The notes under the pieces were generated by a model that saw only the letters and a program-made list of their open reading frames with translations, searched no databases and had not been told where the DNA came from. The position numbers and the translations under genes are program-made. This document shows, piece after piece, positions 1 to 10,830 of a stretch of 64,000 nucleotides of DNA; positions within the stretch are counted from its first letter, which is position 1, and every line of letters begins with the position of its first letter. This DNA is from Agrostemma githago (Eukaryota; Streptophyta; Magnoliopsida; Caryophyllales; Caryophyllaceae). The stretch covers positions 11,053,057 to 11,117,056 of the forward strand of contig OY288256.1 in NCBI GenBank assembly GCA_958450325.1, written 5' to 3'.

Positions 1-514
1 CACCTTCAACAATGGCGACGTTTAATCTACTCAAACTCTCCTTCTCCTCTTTATCCCCCCGCCTCTACACTCCCCGACACCACTCCACCTTCCTCTCTCG
101 TCCTCCTCCTCGCCGACGTCACTCCACCTTCCTCGTCACTTCAATCCGACCACCGCGTCGAGTCGGCCACGGTCAACATGCTTACGGAGACCGTCGCGGT
201 GAAGATGAAGCCGGAGGTTACTTCGGCGGCGGCGGCGAGGTTTACGGAGTGCGGGTACGGGGCGAGGCGGCGGGTGGCTGGGAGCGGAATGGGTGAGGAA
301 GTTGAAGGGGGTTGTGGCGAAGAAGAGGCGCAGCAAGAAGAAGAGGCTCGAAATTAAGAAGCAGGTGACAATGACCGGTTTTAGCCGGTAAAAGTGAGGG
401 GCGTTACAAGGTGGGTTTAATGAAGGTATAGTTGGTATTAAAACGAGATTACGTATAGTTGGTGTTAATATAGGAAGCACCCCCATAGTTGGTATTATTG
501 TCATGAAATAACCC
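1..514. mobile_element. Right end of a MULE (Pack-MULE-like), left end outside window
   Basis: The last ~100 bp match the right ends at 20943 and 62424: each carries TAGTTGGTATTATTGTCATG-type sequence and stops at GAAATAACCC, the inverse of the GGGTTATTTCATG left ends at 19334 and 61922. This defines one TIR family. The sister copy at 19334 has a 9-bp target duplication, the Mutator hallmark. The internal 1-400 is GC-richer than its surroundings and contains an ATG at 12 followed by a Ser/Pro/Arg-rich reading frame and a Lys/Arg-rich tail in another frame. It may be a captured gene fragment; I do not recognise the donor. No transposase is visible. Confidence 0.6.
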
Positions 515-529
515 AATAATTAAAGCATG

Positions 530-1530
530 CATAAAAACTACACTAACAAATATACTAATGGAGAAGAGGGAGAGGAGAGAATTTTACCAACAATGGAAGA
601 AATATAAAATGGAAGAAGAAGATTAATAATTATAAAGATTGAATCTTGAGAGAAATACACAAGAATTTATCACTAATCCATGCATAAATCTTCAATCTTC
701 AATAAGAGAAATAAGAATCTTCAAGAAATAAGACAAGGATTTTGTCACATAAACCCTTGTAAAACCCTTGAATCTTCAATAATAAACCCAATTCTTCAAT
801 AAAGATTGTAACTTTACTATTAATAATGGAGTAATTGTATCAATATTAAGTAGATCTATAATTGTTTGGAGAATTTTCTAAGAGAGTTTTACTACAACTA
901 CTATTACTACTACAATATGGAGGGTTTTCTATCCTACTCCTAAGAGGCACAATCAAGGCTCACTTAAGGCACACTTTGGCTCAAAACCCTAGGTTTTGTA
1001 TTTATAGAGTTGCTTAATGGGTTGCACAAACTTCAAGGCCCAAATCCGATTTCTCTTCATTTTGCAAGACCATCACCCTTTGCATCTTCATGGGGTGAAA
1101 TTTCGCCCCGCGGCTCGACGTAATAATCCCACCGGGTGAAATTTCACCCGGTGAGATTTTCTTCGTTTTTCGCGTTTTCGACCCGTCTTCACCATCGGGC
1201 GAAATTTCACCCGGTGGGCGTCATTTCGCCCGGTCGTGCGTGCCGTGAAAATCTTCGGGGGATGAAAAAATGTCGTCGGGCGAAACTTCACCCGGTGGTC
1301 CATTGACTCTTTTCCGGTCTTTTTCTTCGTTGATCACTTGGATTACTTGAACTTTCAATTGTGTGCTTTGCTCTTGGACCGTATCTCTCTCTTGCTCGTA
1401 GAAGCTCAAACACGTTTTCGGTCGAAAATCCTATCAAAATAGACAAAAAACTACCAAAAACACGTAAAATGCAAAAGAGAGACACTAATGTGAGAATTAC
1501 GTAAAATATGGCGATAATCGCACTCAAGTC
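530..1530 (-). mobile_element. Probable LTR fragment with promoter and palindrome cluster
   Basis: No gene is readable here. On the minus strand a TATA box (CTATAAATAC, about 995-1005) is preceded, 90-300 bp upstream, by four palindromes with core CGGGTGAAATTTCACCCG or close variants (starts near 1092, 1133, 1196, 1277) plus a half-site near 1221. This layout, palindromes upstream of a TATA box, is the same as in the Tat LTR at 29824-32363. AT-rich, untranslated-looking sequence follows downstream. I could not fix TG/CA termini or a target duplication, so the element type and limits are inferred. The segment abuts the cut 3' end of the FAR1-like gene and may be what truncated it. Confidence 0.4.
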
Positions 1531-3311
1531 TCACAAAACAGAGGAAAAACGGGTCTAAATGGGAGGAAAAATGGTCCAAATTTGGCACACAACATGGCTA
1601 CACGACATGGACAATGACTTTCTATACCAGTACCTGGGTTGTATTCAATAATGTAGTTGCGGTCCCGGATGGAGTCCAGTACTGTTGTCGCTTCGATCCC
1701 GTCCTTCTCCTGATACCCACGGACGTTGCACGTGTAGAGCGAAAACTTAACCTCTTCCTGAAAGTGTGCAAAAGCCACGTGCGTGTACACCCTTGCCGCG
1801 TGGCTCTCCATCGGATTCGTCGATCCAATTTTGGGGAATGACTGCCGGTTATCGTTGTCTAGCCTCTTCTGCATGTGCCTCTGTTGGTTCATCGCACTTT
1901 CGAAACGCATCCAGAACTGGACCAACGTACCATTGTTGTCTTCAAACTTTTTGAAGAAACTGTTCTCGCTCTCTGATCTCTGCGTTGTCCTCATAATTCC
2001 GGACATCCTCACCTCCCTGCAATGCGCGGTGACCCATTTGCTCCTGTCTTCGAACATATTTTCGAACCATTCGATCCCAACAGCATCATGGTCAATCATG
2101 ATCCGCCCCCACCTGTCGTCGAACTCCGACGCCTCGATGTCATCGTCCCATATAATTGCATTGAGGGCTTTTACGAATTCCGAGGCCTCCTCTCTTGATC
2201 TGCCGTACTTTGCTGGAGCCTTGTTCATGATGTGCCACGTGCAGCACCGTTGGTGCGCTGCTTTGAATATTTCCGGGACGGCTTTTAAAATTCCGGGATC
2301 CTGGTCTGTAATGATATAACACGGTTCCTTCCCGCCCATGGCTTCCAGAAACCGGGAGAGGACCCATATAAATGACTCGTAGTCCTCCTTAAATAGCAAC
2401 GCCCCACAGAACGTGACAGACCGTTTGTGGTTGTCCATGCCAGTGAACGATGTGAATACCATGGAATACACGTTAGTTCCGTACGTTGGGTCGAACGAAA
2501 CTGCATCCCCGAATGCCGCGTAGTTCCTTCGAGCTGCACCATCCGCCCAAATGACCCTGCGTAAGCTTCCGTCTGTATCCACATCGTAGTCAAAGTAGAA
2601 ATCCTCCTGACTGTCCCTCAAACTCTTGAACCGGTCTATGAACAACTGACCATTCTGCTCGTGGACGAAGCACTTGACATCCCTCCCCCAGTTCTTGAAA
2701 TCAACCAACGATGCTCCGATGTTCTGATATCCGCCCGACAACTCCTTGCACATCCTGTATGTCTGAGTCGCCCCGATCTTTAGCTGCACACACAAAATTG
2801 CAACTGCATTAGTCGCGCAGAGTTAGCAGTCAACCATACACTAACAACATTGTTGACAGACATTACGCACCCTCGAGTTGCAAACGATCATCTCCTTGTG
2901 ATATCTTGATAGATTTCGAGATGACTTTTGAAACTCTCGGTCCTTCACCATCACAAGATCGTGGTTGTGTTCCTCGATGAACTCTTCAATATAAAACCCC
3001 CCGATTCTTGCTCCACATTGCGTCCTCGTCGCCTTCGTAATCCTTTTGGGTTCGTACGATCCCACATACTCTTGCCCCTCCTTCTCTCCCGTGCTCGACA
3101 GCTTCACCATGCTCTGGCTGGCTATTTTGCCCTCCTTGTTACAAGCCAACAATTTCTTCTTGATCGAACCATAAAATGATCTAGTTGTCGTGTACCTCTT
3201 CGCCTCGAAACCAAGATAAAATGCGTAAGTTTGATAAAACTTGAATGCTCCATCAATGTCCGCGAACTTCTGCCCTACGTAAGGGACAATCACTGTGTCT
3301 TCCGCTGGCAT
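1524..3311 (-). CDS. FAR1/FHY3-type MULE transposase gene, C-terminally truncated (copy 1)
   Basis: Two exons are supported: 3311-2871 (147 codons) and 2783-1634 or on to the stop at 1524, joined by an 87-bp GT-AG intron (2870-2784) in phase 0. Exon 1 encodes a FAR1 DNA-binding domain (YVGQKFADIDGAFKFYQTYA; Cys and EEHNHDLV residues of the WRKY-GCM1-like fold). Exon 2 encodes the MULE transposase domain: SFDPTYGTN and IITDQDPGI supply catalytic Asp residues, followed by CCTWHIMNKAP and TQRSESENSFFK. The second exon to its phase-1 donor is 1,150 nt, the same as the homologous exon of copy 2 at 9480-10629. The SWIM zinc finger is cut: HCPC remains, then a short unrelated tail and stop. Copy 2's first mini-exon was not found upstream. 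Domesticated FAR1 factors share these domains, but the setting among transposons and the lost C terminus favour a transposase relic with open exons. Confidence 0.7.
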
Positions 3312-3382
3312 ATAGGTTGGAACAAAAACAAATTATCAATGGTTGGAACAAAAAAACCCTATATTATACAATAAAAAAGAGA

Positions 3383-3795
3383 CCCTAAATTACACACTAT
3401 CAATCTTGCAACGCACGCATTCATCTCTGACCTTATTGAAATGTGACTTTTCTCAACAAAGACTGTGACTTTGCTCGTATAACAGCATGATTGTTAAAGC
3501 TTAACACCCGTGATTTTACAGACCAGCATGATTGTTAAAGCTTAACAGCAATAATAAATATACATATTTTCTCAACAACAAAAAAAACACCAACAATAAT
3601 AAATATAAAAAAGAGAAGAAATCGAACATATATATTTTGAATACTAAAGCAACTTCAGCGTAATACAAATACGCCTACAGCAGAAAACTACAACTACAAC
3701 CAAACCCTAAATTACACACTATCAATCTTGCAACGCACGCATTCATCTCTGACCTTAATGAAATGTGACTTTTCTCAACAACGACTGTGACTTTG
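3383..3795. repeat. Direct duplication, ~320-bp offset
   Basis: The stretch from CCCTAAATTACACACTATC through GAAATGTGACTTTTCTC and the following ACTGTGACTTTG occurs at about 3383-3475 and again at about 3705-3795 with few differences. A shorter repeat (CAGCATGATTGTTAAAGCTT) occurs twice at about 3483-3545. This is the upstream region of the FAR1-like gene, and several GTGACTTT words recur in it. Confidence 0.7.
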
Positions 3796-3901
3796 AAGTA
3801 AAATGACTGTGGCTTTGCACATATAACAACATGATTGTTAGAGATAACACCCACACCGCATAACAACTGCAAGTACAACTACAACATAAGCTGCAATACT
3901 C

Positions 3902-4170
3902 TTTTTTTTTTTGGTTGAAATGTAAGAATTATATTACCACACCAAAAACATTACAATTTTGGCTTCTCGGCCTCAAATACACAATAATGCTTCATTAAAC
4001 CAAGTTACTAATCAATACTTGCTCATCCTTTATGCTATTCTTAGCTACCCAGGAACTAACCCGAACTTGTATCACTCTCCTCATCTTAATCATCAAGAAA
4101 GCAGGAGTTACTAGCACACCATCATGAATACTCTTATTACGTGCCCACCATACATGATATATGAGGATAC
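3902..4170 (-). mobile_element. 5'-truncated LINE (L1-type) insertion
   Basis: The insert is flanked by a perfect 15-bp direct repeat, TAAGCTGCAATACTC (3887-3901 and 4171-4185). Its minus-strand 3' end carries an oligo-A tract (the T-run at about 3902-3911). The minus strand encodes the last ~60 residues typical of plant LINE ORF2 (VWWARNKSIHDG, then a basic helix and VSSWV), 3995-4180. Target duplication, poly-A and 5' truncation together are the signature of target-primed reverse transcription. The insertion is a dead fragment. Confidence 0.9.
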
Positions 4171-4185
4171 TAAGCTGCAATACTC

Positions 4186-5091
4186 AACAACAATAATAAA
4201 TATAACAATGATAAAGAAACAAACATAAATATTTTGAATAATAAAACAACTACACCTACAGCTAAAACTACAACTACATGAAACCAACAAAATAATAATT
4301 TGCCTTGATTAATATTCACAACACATAAGAACTACAAGTACAACCAACCAATATGCAATACTCAACAGCAACAACAAAAAAATACAATGATAAATATAAC
4401 AATGATAAAGAAACCAACATAAATATTTGGAATAATAAAGAACCTTCGACGTAATACAACGTAATACAACAAAACAACTACAACAACAGTGAACGTGTGA
4501 CTGTCTGCTATATTAAGTATGACTGTCACAGTGTCACGTTATGACGGTGTGACTCTGCAAAAATATCAAACCAAACTAAATAATATTCAACTGCACATTT
4601 TCGTGACTCTTCTCATTTAACAAACCAAATATATAGGGCTGTTAAGCTCTAATCTTACCTCCTACATGTTGCCCATTTTTAGGCATATGATCATCGCGTG
4701 GTTCTTCGAGGAACAACACCATCAGAGCATAAGGACGTACAACAATTTACGAATTAGGGTTTAGTTATTCTGAATAATGGTATAGATAGAGGGATGCTGT
4801 TTTATTTGGGATAAATTTCGAATTTGATTGAGAGCTTGGTGAGAGATTTGTGATGATTTTCAAATTTTGGTGAGGGAGTGAATTTTATTGATGGAAAGGG
4901 TGATAGATATGGTGACAGAAATGGTGATGGAATGCTGTACTTTTGCCCTGCTGCTTGTCATTCACGGACATATTCTCCCTTTTTTCTTTTCTTTTTTGAT
5001 TAATCTAAGTCATCCATCCAAACCAAATCAAGGACTAAAAACATAACTTCCCAACTTCCCACTTTTCACCAAACTCCCATGATCTCTTTTC
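4186..5091. other. AT-rich stretch without recognisable gene
   Basis: This is the region upstream of the FAR1-like gene, beyond the LINE. It contains ACAACAATAATAAATATAACAATG-like A-rich runs, several TGTGACT words (4496-4610) and an ATG-poor tail. No open frame with recognisable similarity is seen. It could hold the missing 5' exon or promoter of copy 1, but I found no convincing splice pair. Confidence 0.4.

Positions 5092-5167
<76 letters not shown>
5092..5167. repeat. (TA)n microsatellite, insertion target of TIR element
   Basis: About 75 bp of almost pure TA dinucleotide repeat directly abuts the left terminus of the TIR element at 5168. Confidence 0.95.
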
Positions 5168-5169
<2 letters not shown>

Positions 5170-5734
5170 TTCATGTGAGAACCACTCCTTCAATGAGAAC
5201 CATGAGAACTATAATATGAGCCATTAGATCGTAGTGTTCAATCTCATTCGTTGGATACTTCAAATTCTTTAATCCCATCAATTAATCACAATTGCTTGAG
5301 CCTTCAACCCGTAAGGTCGTAACTCCTTCTCCTTCTACAAAATTCTTCGAGCCGTAATCCTTTAATCCATAATTTTTCAATCGATCATTGAATCTTTTTT
5401 TCAATCCATCAATTTTTCAATCAACTTTTCTTCAATCCATCAATTCATCACAATTGGAACCCCAGTAACCTAAGTAACTTTTAATTTATTTATTTTAAAT
5501 TAATTATTTTATGAGTTAACTTATTCGATTAAATTCATTATTTCATTACAATAGTAATAGTATTATCGTCGGCAAATATAATTGAAATAATCCCAGCTAT
5601 CGTTTTTTTTTCCCCAAATTTTCTCATTGACTTAGGAGTTCATCTAAAATATTGTTCTTTAATTTCCTTTTGTACGGATTTTATATGGAATACAACACTT
5701 CTTCAAGCCCTACTCGATTTAATTTCCTTTTCAA

Positions 5735-6110
5735 TTTTAGCGTACCATTTTTCAATTTTAGCATACCATTGTCGTATCCTCTTTTAATTATGGTGTATCC
5801 CTTTTCAATTTTAGCGTACTATTTCTTAAATTTATCGTACCCTTTTCCAATTTCAATTTTAGCGTACCATTTTTAAATTTCAGCGTACCCTTTTTCAATT
5901 TCAATTTTAGCGTACCCTTTTTCTATTTTAACGTACCTTTTTTCAATTCAATTTTAGCGTACCATTTTTCAATTTCAAATTTAACGTACCCTTTTTCACT
6001 TTTAGCGTACTCTTTTACAATTTGCGTACCCTCACTTTTGAATTTTAGCGTACATTTTTTAATTTTGGTGTATCCTTTCTCAATTTTAGCATACCCATTT
6101 TGGTGTACCC
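5735..6110 (+). repeat. ~21-bp-phased degenerate array, core GCGTACC
   Basis: About 18 imperfect units of the form AGCGTACCCTTTTTCAATTT lie head to tail. Core starts fall near 5741, 5762, 5773, 5794, 5815, 5836, 5863, 5884, 5911, 5932, 5958, 5985, 6006, 6025, 6049, 6069, 6090 and 6104. The commonest step is 21 bp; 26-27-bp steps carry an extra TCAATT-type insert. The array sits inside the TIR element and has no coding explanation. Confidence 0.85.
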
Positions 6111-6999
6111 TTTTTGAATTTTAAGAATAAACGTGGCTACATCGATCCAATCTTCAATTGTGAAAAATCGAAAAGTTTTTACTCCATATACAGAGCAATG
6201 ACAATGCACAATTTCACAATGAGTTGCCATTTGTCACAATTCAAAATGGTGGGTACAAAATACTTCGTATTAAGCACAGAAAAGGCATATAGACGATTAG
6301 GTTCCAACATACAAGAGGCAAGAAATCGACAATACCTACGTATACAACAATTAAGGCTTTCACACAAACTCTTAATTTGACATACAAGAACCCTAATTAC
6401 ACAAAAATCTCAAATCAAGTGGACGTATTTAATGGTTTTAACGAAAATATGAACCCTAATTTAAAGAAATTCCTAATTGTATATATAAATCCCCAATTTT
6501 ATGAACACCGGAACCCTAATTTATTATGATTAGACAACAAACTTCCTGAATTTGTATTTGATGAACAAAGCTTCATAGGTTTCTTGATTTTTGGTGAATT
6601 TTGTTGAATTTTTTCTTCAATTTCAGACATGATTGATGAAGGATGGGAGAAGGAAGAAACGGATTTGATTTTTTTTTTGTTAAAAGGAAGAGGGGGATGT
6701 TTTAAGAATAATGTCAGGCATTAGATCTAAATAAAATCACTGGTTTTAAACGTAACGTAATATATATTATAAAGACGATGTTATTTTGATCAGATGATAT
6801 TTAATGGTGCATGGAAAATATTATATACTCACATTTTCTTTGTAACTAGATCGAGATGACAAAATTTAATTTTCTAAATAATTTAAAAAATACTCCGTAT
6901 AATAAAAAGGTAATTTATTATGTGAGTATGCCTTCTACAGGATCCTTACGTCATGCTCAAAACGGGAAACCTGGTTCAAAATGTTTGAAATTTTAGGTG

Positions 7000-7091
7000 A
7001 TGGACACGTCTTATAATGACAATAAGCCCAATGCACTAAAAAGGCATGGACACGTCTTATAATGGCAATAAGCCCAATGCACTAAAAAGGT
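7000..7091 (+). repeat. Tandem duplication (~46 bp x 2)
   Basis: ATGGACACGTCTTATAATG followed by (A/G)CAATAAGCCCAATGCAC and TAAAAAGG occurs twice head to tail, near the right end of the 2-kb TIR element. Confidence 0.85.
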
Positions 7092-7187
7092 AGAGGCCCA
7101 AGACTTTGTAAGATAATTGGATTATAATTTGTAAGGTTCTAAATGGTTCTTACAGTTCTCATTGAGAGATAGGTTCTCACCCGATCT

Positions 7188-7190
<3 letters not shown>

Positions 7191-7231
<41 letters not shown>
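7191..7231. repeat. (TA)n microsatellite shared by two adjacent TIR elements
   Basis: A short TA run separates the right end of the 5168-7190 element from the left end of the 7232-18506 element. Both appear to have inserted into one original TA microsatellite. Confidence 0.9.
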
Positions 7232-7234
<3 letters not shown>

Positions 7235-7693
7235 GGGTTCTAATGAGTCCCTATATACTTGTTGAGTCCCTAAGTCCTCATCCCATCCGTTGGATGGGAG
7301 ATGGATCAAGGGACGACATAAATCGCTGTTTTAATAAAAAAAAAAAATATGAAGATACTGCATCCTACAAAATAGGAAGGTTAATATTCAGTAACGTAAC
7401 ATTCTCCATCATTCAATCATTCATTCTCTCTTTCATTCTGAATATACGTTTCATCCTTCTCTCGCCCATTCTTCTTCGTAGTTCTCTCGCCCATTCTTCT
7501 TCATCGTTCTCTCGCCCATTCAATCATCATTCATCAAAATCACATTCAGGCTTCATCATCTTAATCACGTCGCTGCCATTTATTTCAATACCACGCAATC
7601 AATAACGCATTCAGTCAATCCGCTTCTACAATCAATAACCATTTATTTTCATCGCGCTGCTTGTGATTCAATCCGGCTTCTACTTCTCATTCA

Positions 7694-7735
7694 ATGGCTG
7701 ATTTGCAAATCGTGGAAAAAACAAACTATGAGTAT
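7694..7735 (+). pseudogene. Decayed duplicate of the transposase first exon
   Basis: ATGGCTGATTTGCAAATCGT through AAACAAACT closely matches the first mini-exon at 8407-8440 (ATGGCTGATATTCAACCTGT through AAACAAACT). The splice donor that follows the real exon (GTAAGT) is replaced here by ATGAGT, so this copy cannot be spliced in the same way. It lies ~710 bp upstream and suggests that the promoter and first-exon region was duplicated. Confidence 0.55.
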
Positions 7736-7849
7736 ATATTGTAGTTTATAGTTGAAACGATATGGATTCATTAAGATGATACTAAATTTTTAGTTTCTAC
7801 TTCTGTACGTTGAACTATAGTAACGCTGCATTATTTTAGTTCAGATACT

Positions 7850-8160
7850 TTGTTACTTTAGTGTATAATGTCTGTTACTGTAGTGACAAACTTCCATTAC
7901 TTTAGATTGAAACGTCTATAATCGTAACGCATTAGTGTTATAAAAAAAGATATTGTTTCCTATAATAGTGGGAGTCATTAAGATGATACTAAACCACCAT
8001 GCTAAATCACAAAGATATTGGGTTATTTTAGTTCACATAATGTGTTACTTTAGTGTAGAATGTCTGTTATTTAAATGCCAAAGCTTCATTACTTTATGGT
8101 CTGTTACTTTAAATCGTGAATTTGTTACTTTAGTTCTTAGCATCAGTTATTGTAGCGCAT
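7850..8160 (+). repeat. 22-bp-phased GTTACTTTA array, left arm
   Basis: Exact GTTACTTT octamers begin near 7852, 8044, 8103 and 8124. Near-copies (CATTACTTTA, GTTACTGTAG, GTTATTTAA, GTTATTGTAG) fill in at steps of about 21-22 bp. The orientation is opposite to that of all arrays right of 10.6 kb. Confidence 0.8.
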
Positions 8161-8589
8161 TAAAGAGCTATTGGAATATATGTAACCGCCGTATTAAAAT
8201 AATGATTTAAAAAGATATTGTTTCCTATAATAGTGGGACGTGATTACCTACAAAATAGGAAACAAATAAAGAGAGTGACTGCCCATTCAAAGAAATATAC
8301 TGCTTCAAAATAACCTAGAAATCAAAGTACACGATTGCAGTCAACGAATCATAATAGACGTTAGGCCATTAATCTTCAACCTTCTGCCGCTGCAACATCT
8401 CCTCCTATGGCTGATATTCAACCTGTCAAAGAAACAAACTGTAAGTTTTTTTTAGTGATTTATACTGTGGACGGAAGCAATTAAAATGCTCCTTATTATT
8501 AGATTTTAGGCTCATTGTATGTAAACTGCATGTCATCACATACTTTTTAAATACGTGGATGAAATATGCGTGGAGTTATTTTGGTGCAC

Positions 8590-8660
8590 AATATTCGTTA
8601 CTTTAATGAACACTAGACGGTACTGTGAAGCCATACATCTGTTACTGTATGTCTATCTTA
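8590..8660 (+). repeat. GTTACTTTA motifs in intron 1
   Basis: GTTACTTTAATG starts at 8597 and a variant GTTACTGTATG lies ~45 bp on, within intron 1 (8441-8711) of the transposase gene. Confidence 0.6.
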
Positions 8661-9296
8661 TACGCATCTTCTGTTAATTTAATTACCTCACTGCACTGTT
8701 TTGTTTTTCAGTTGATGCAGAAGCACACGAATGGTGCAGGGATGTAGGTGAGACTTTCACACCATACCTAGGGCAGATATTCAAAGACCAGGAAGAAGCG
8801 GTAAACTTTTATAAAATCTACGCATTGGCCTGCGAGTTCGATGTGAGGAGGTACACAACAAAAAGATGGCGGGGTGGTGAGATTAAATCAAAGCTGCTAG
8901 TATGCAACAGGCAGCGTTTTTACAAAAAAAAAAAAGTCAACGGAGATGGGGCATCCAAGGAGGGCACGTCGAAGGGGGAAGCAACTGAGGGGAAGACAGA
9001 GGGAGTCGCTGTGGAGGCACCAAAAAGGAAAGCAAAGGTCCATCGTGTTGGCTGTATGGCAAGAATTAAGTTGTTCAGCGAAGGCGGGCCTCTTAGAATT
9101 ATTAAGTTTCACAGCGGGCACAACCACGAGCTAATTTCACCAAAAGACAGAGAGTTCCATAAGTTATCGAGAAACCTCACGAAGTACCACAAGCAAATGA
9201 TACTAAATAATTCACGGGTATGTGTTGAGTAACTTCTTGCAGGTTCAATCATTTAAATTGAGATCACTGCGTGTTTAGTTCACATTCACATTCTGT

Positions 9297-9470
9297 ATTA
9301 ATATTTCGTTACTCTAATGCAGATACTGCGTTACTGTGGTTTATGTAGTCCATTACTTTAATGAAAAGTCGTCTGTTAATTACCAATTTCTGGTTACTCA
9401 ATCAACATGTTACTTTAATGACGTCTAACTATTACTTCAACATTTGTCATACGTTACTTTAATCAACGAA
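9297..9470 (+). repeat. GTTACTTTAAT array in intron 2
   Basis: The 262-bp intron 9218-9479 holds exact GTTACTTTAAT words near 9408 and 9453 and variants GTTACTCTAATG, GTTACTGTGG, CATTACTTTAATG and GTTACTCAAT. All have the same orientation as the 5' region. Confidence 0.75.
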
Positions 9471-10678
9471 TTGTTGCAGCTGAAGATCGGTGCAACGCAG
9501 ACTTAAAAGATATGTAAGGAGCAGGTTGAAGGGTTCGCAAACGTAGGTGCCAGCCTGGTCGACTTTAAAAACTTTGGAAGAGATATAAAGTGCTTCATCC
9601 ATGAGAGGGACGGTCAGTTATTCATCGATCGTTTCAGGAGTATGGTGGACAATCACAAGGGATTTTTCTTTGATTACGACCTGGATGAGGATGGTAGTTT
9701 GAGCAGGGTCTTTTGGGCTGACGGTGTTGCCAGGAGGAACTACAGGTTATTTGGTGACGCAGTTTCGTTCGACCTAACATACTCGACGAATAAATATAAG
9801 ATGATATTCACCCCATTCACCGGTGTCGATCACCACAAACGATCGGTGACTTTCGGTGGCGCTCTCATCGCGCACGAGGATGAGAAATCGTTCAACTGGG
9901 TGTTCGAACGGTTCCTGACGGCTATGGACGGCAAGGAGCCTGAGTACATCATCACCGATCAGGACCCCGGTATCATTGCATCGTTTGAGAAGATGTTTAA
10001 ATCGGTGTGGCAACGATTTTGTATGTGGCATATCATGAATAAGGTACCCACTAAATACGGCGCCTCGCGGGCCGACTACCAGGAATTCCTAAAGAAATTG
10101 AATGCAATAGTGTGGGATGACGAGATCGATGAAGCGGAGTTCGACGAGCGGTGGATGGAAATAATGGAGGAGCACGACGTGGGGGATGTTCAGTGGTTCG
10201 AAACTGCATTTTCGATTAGGAAGCAGTGGGTCATGGCGCACTGCAGGGGTCTGAAGATGGGAGGCTTAATGCGAACAACACAGAGATCGGAGAGCGAAAA
10301 CAGTTTCTTCAAGCGGTTTGAGAACCAGCATGGAACGTTGGTTGAATTCTGGATGCAGTTCCAGAGCGCCATGGATCAGCAGAGGTATAACCAGAAAAAC
10401 CTTGACAGCGAGAATGTACAATCTCTGCCGAAGACAATGACCCACCTCCTGATAGAACAGCACGCTGCAAGGGTATACACCCACGTGGTGTTTGATGAAT
10501 TTCAAGAGGAGGTAAAGTGTTCAGTGGGGACGTGCAGTGTGAGAGGTTTTGCTGAAAGGGATGGGGCTGAAGTAACTACGGTGAGGGACGCCACAAGGGG
10601 TAAAGAATTTCTAGTCCACTACAAACAAGGTACGCAGTTGCCTGCTTGCTGTCTTATTTTATACGGGATTTATGAGTT

Positions 10679-10830
10679 AAAGTAACGGGATGAATGTGTT
10701 AGAGTAACATAACTTAGTAGTTAAAGTAACGCGGTTTGTAGGTTGTAGATAAAGCACAGGATGCAGTATTAAAGTAACAAAAATCACGTATTAAAGTAAC
10801 ACATAGTTTTAGTTAAAGTAACGCGAACTG
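10679..10830 (-). repeat. 22-bp-phased AAAGTAAC array in intron 3
   Basis: Core starts at 10679, 10701 (variant AGAGTAAC), 10723, 10771, 10793 and 10815; the steps are 22 bp with one gap of 48. This lies within intron 10630-10881 of the same gene. The motif is now inverted relative to introns 1 and 2. Confidence 0.9.

Larger units (their letters stand above)
5168..7190. mobile_element. Non-autonomous TIR element (~2 kb), MULE-like, TA-microsatellite target
   Basis: The left end reads AGGTTCATGTGAGAACC, then AATGAGAACCATGAGAAC. The right end in reverse complement reads GATCGGGTGAGAACC, then AATGAGAACTGTAAGAACC. These form imperfect terminal inverted repeats of ~50 bp. Both ends stop in (TA)n, so the exact target duplication is hidden in the microsatellite. 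No transposase is encoded; the interior holds a ~21-bp-phased array (5735-6110) and AT-rich DNA. The layout parallels the adjacent 11-kb element (TGAGTCCC repeated near each end, same target), suggesting a related superfamily mobilised in trans. Assignment to MULEs rests on that parallel. Confidence 0.65.

Noticed and set aside
7162..7605. 147-codon frame on the plus strand
   Set aside because: It starts in TA repeat (Tyr-Ile run) and crosses the TIR; no similarity or splice support.
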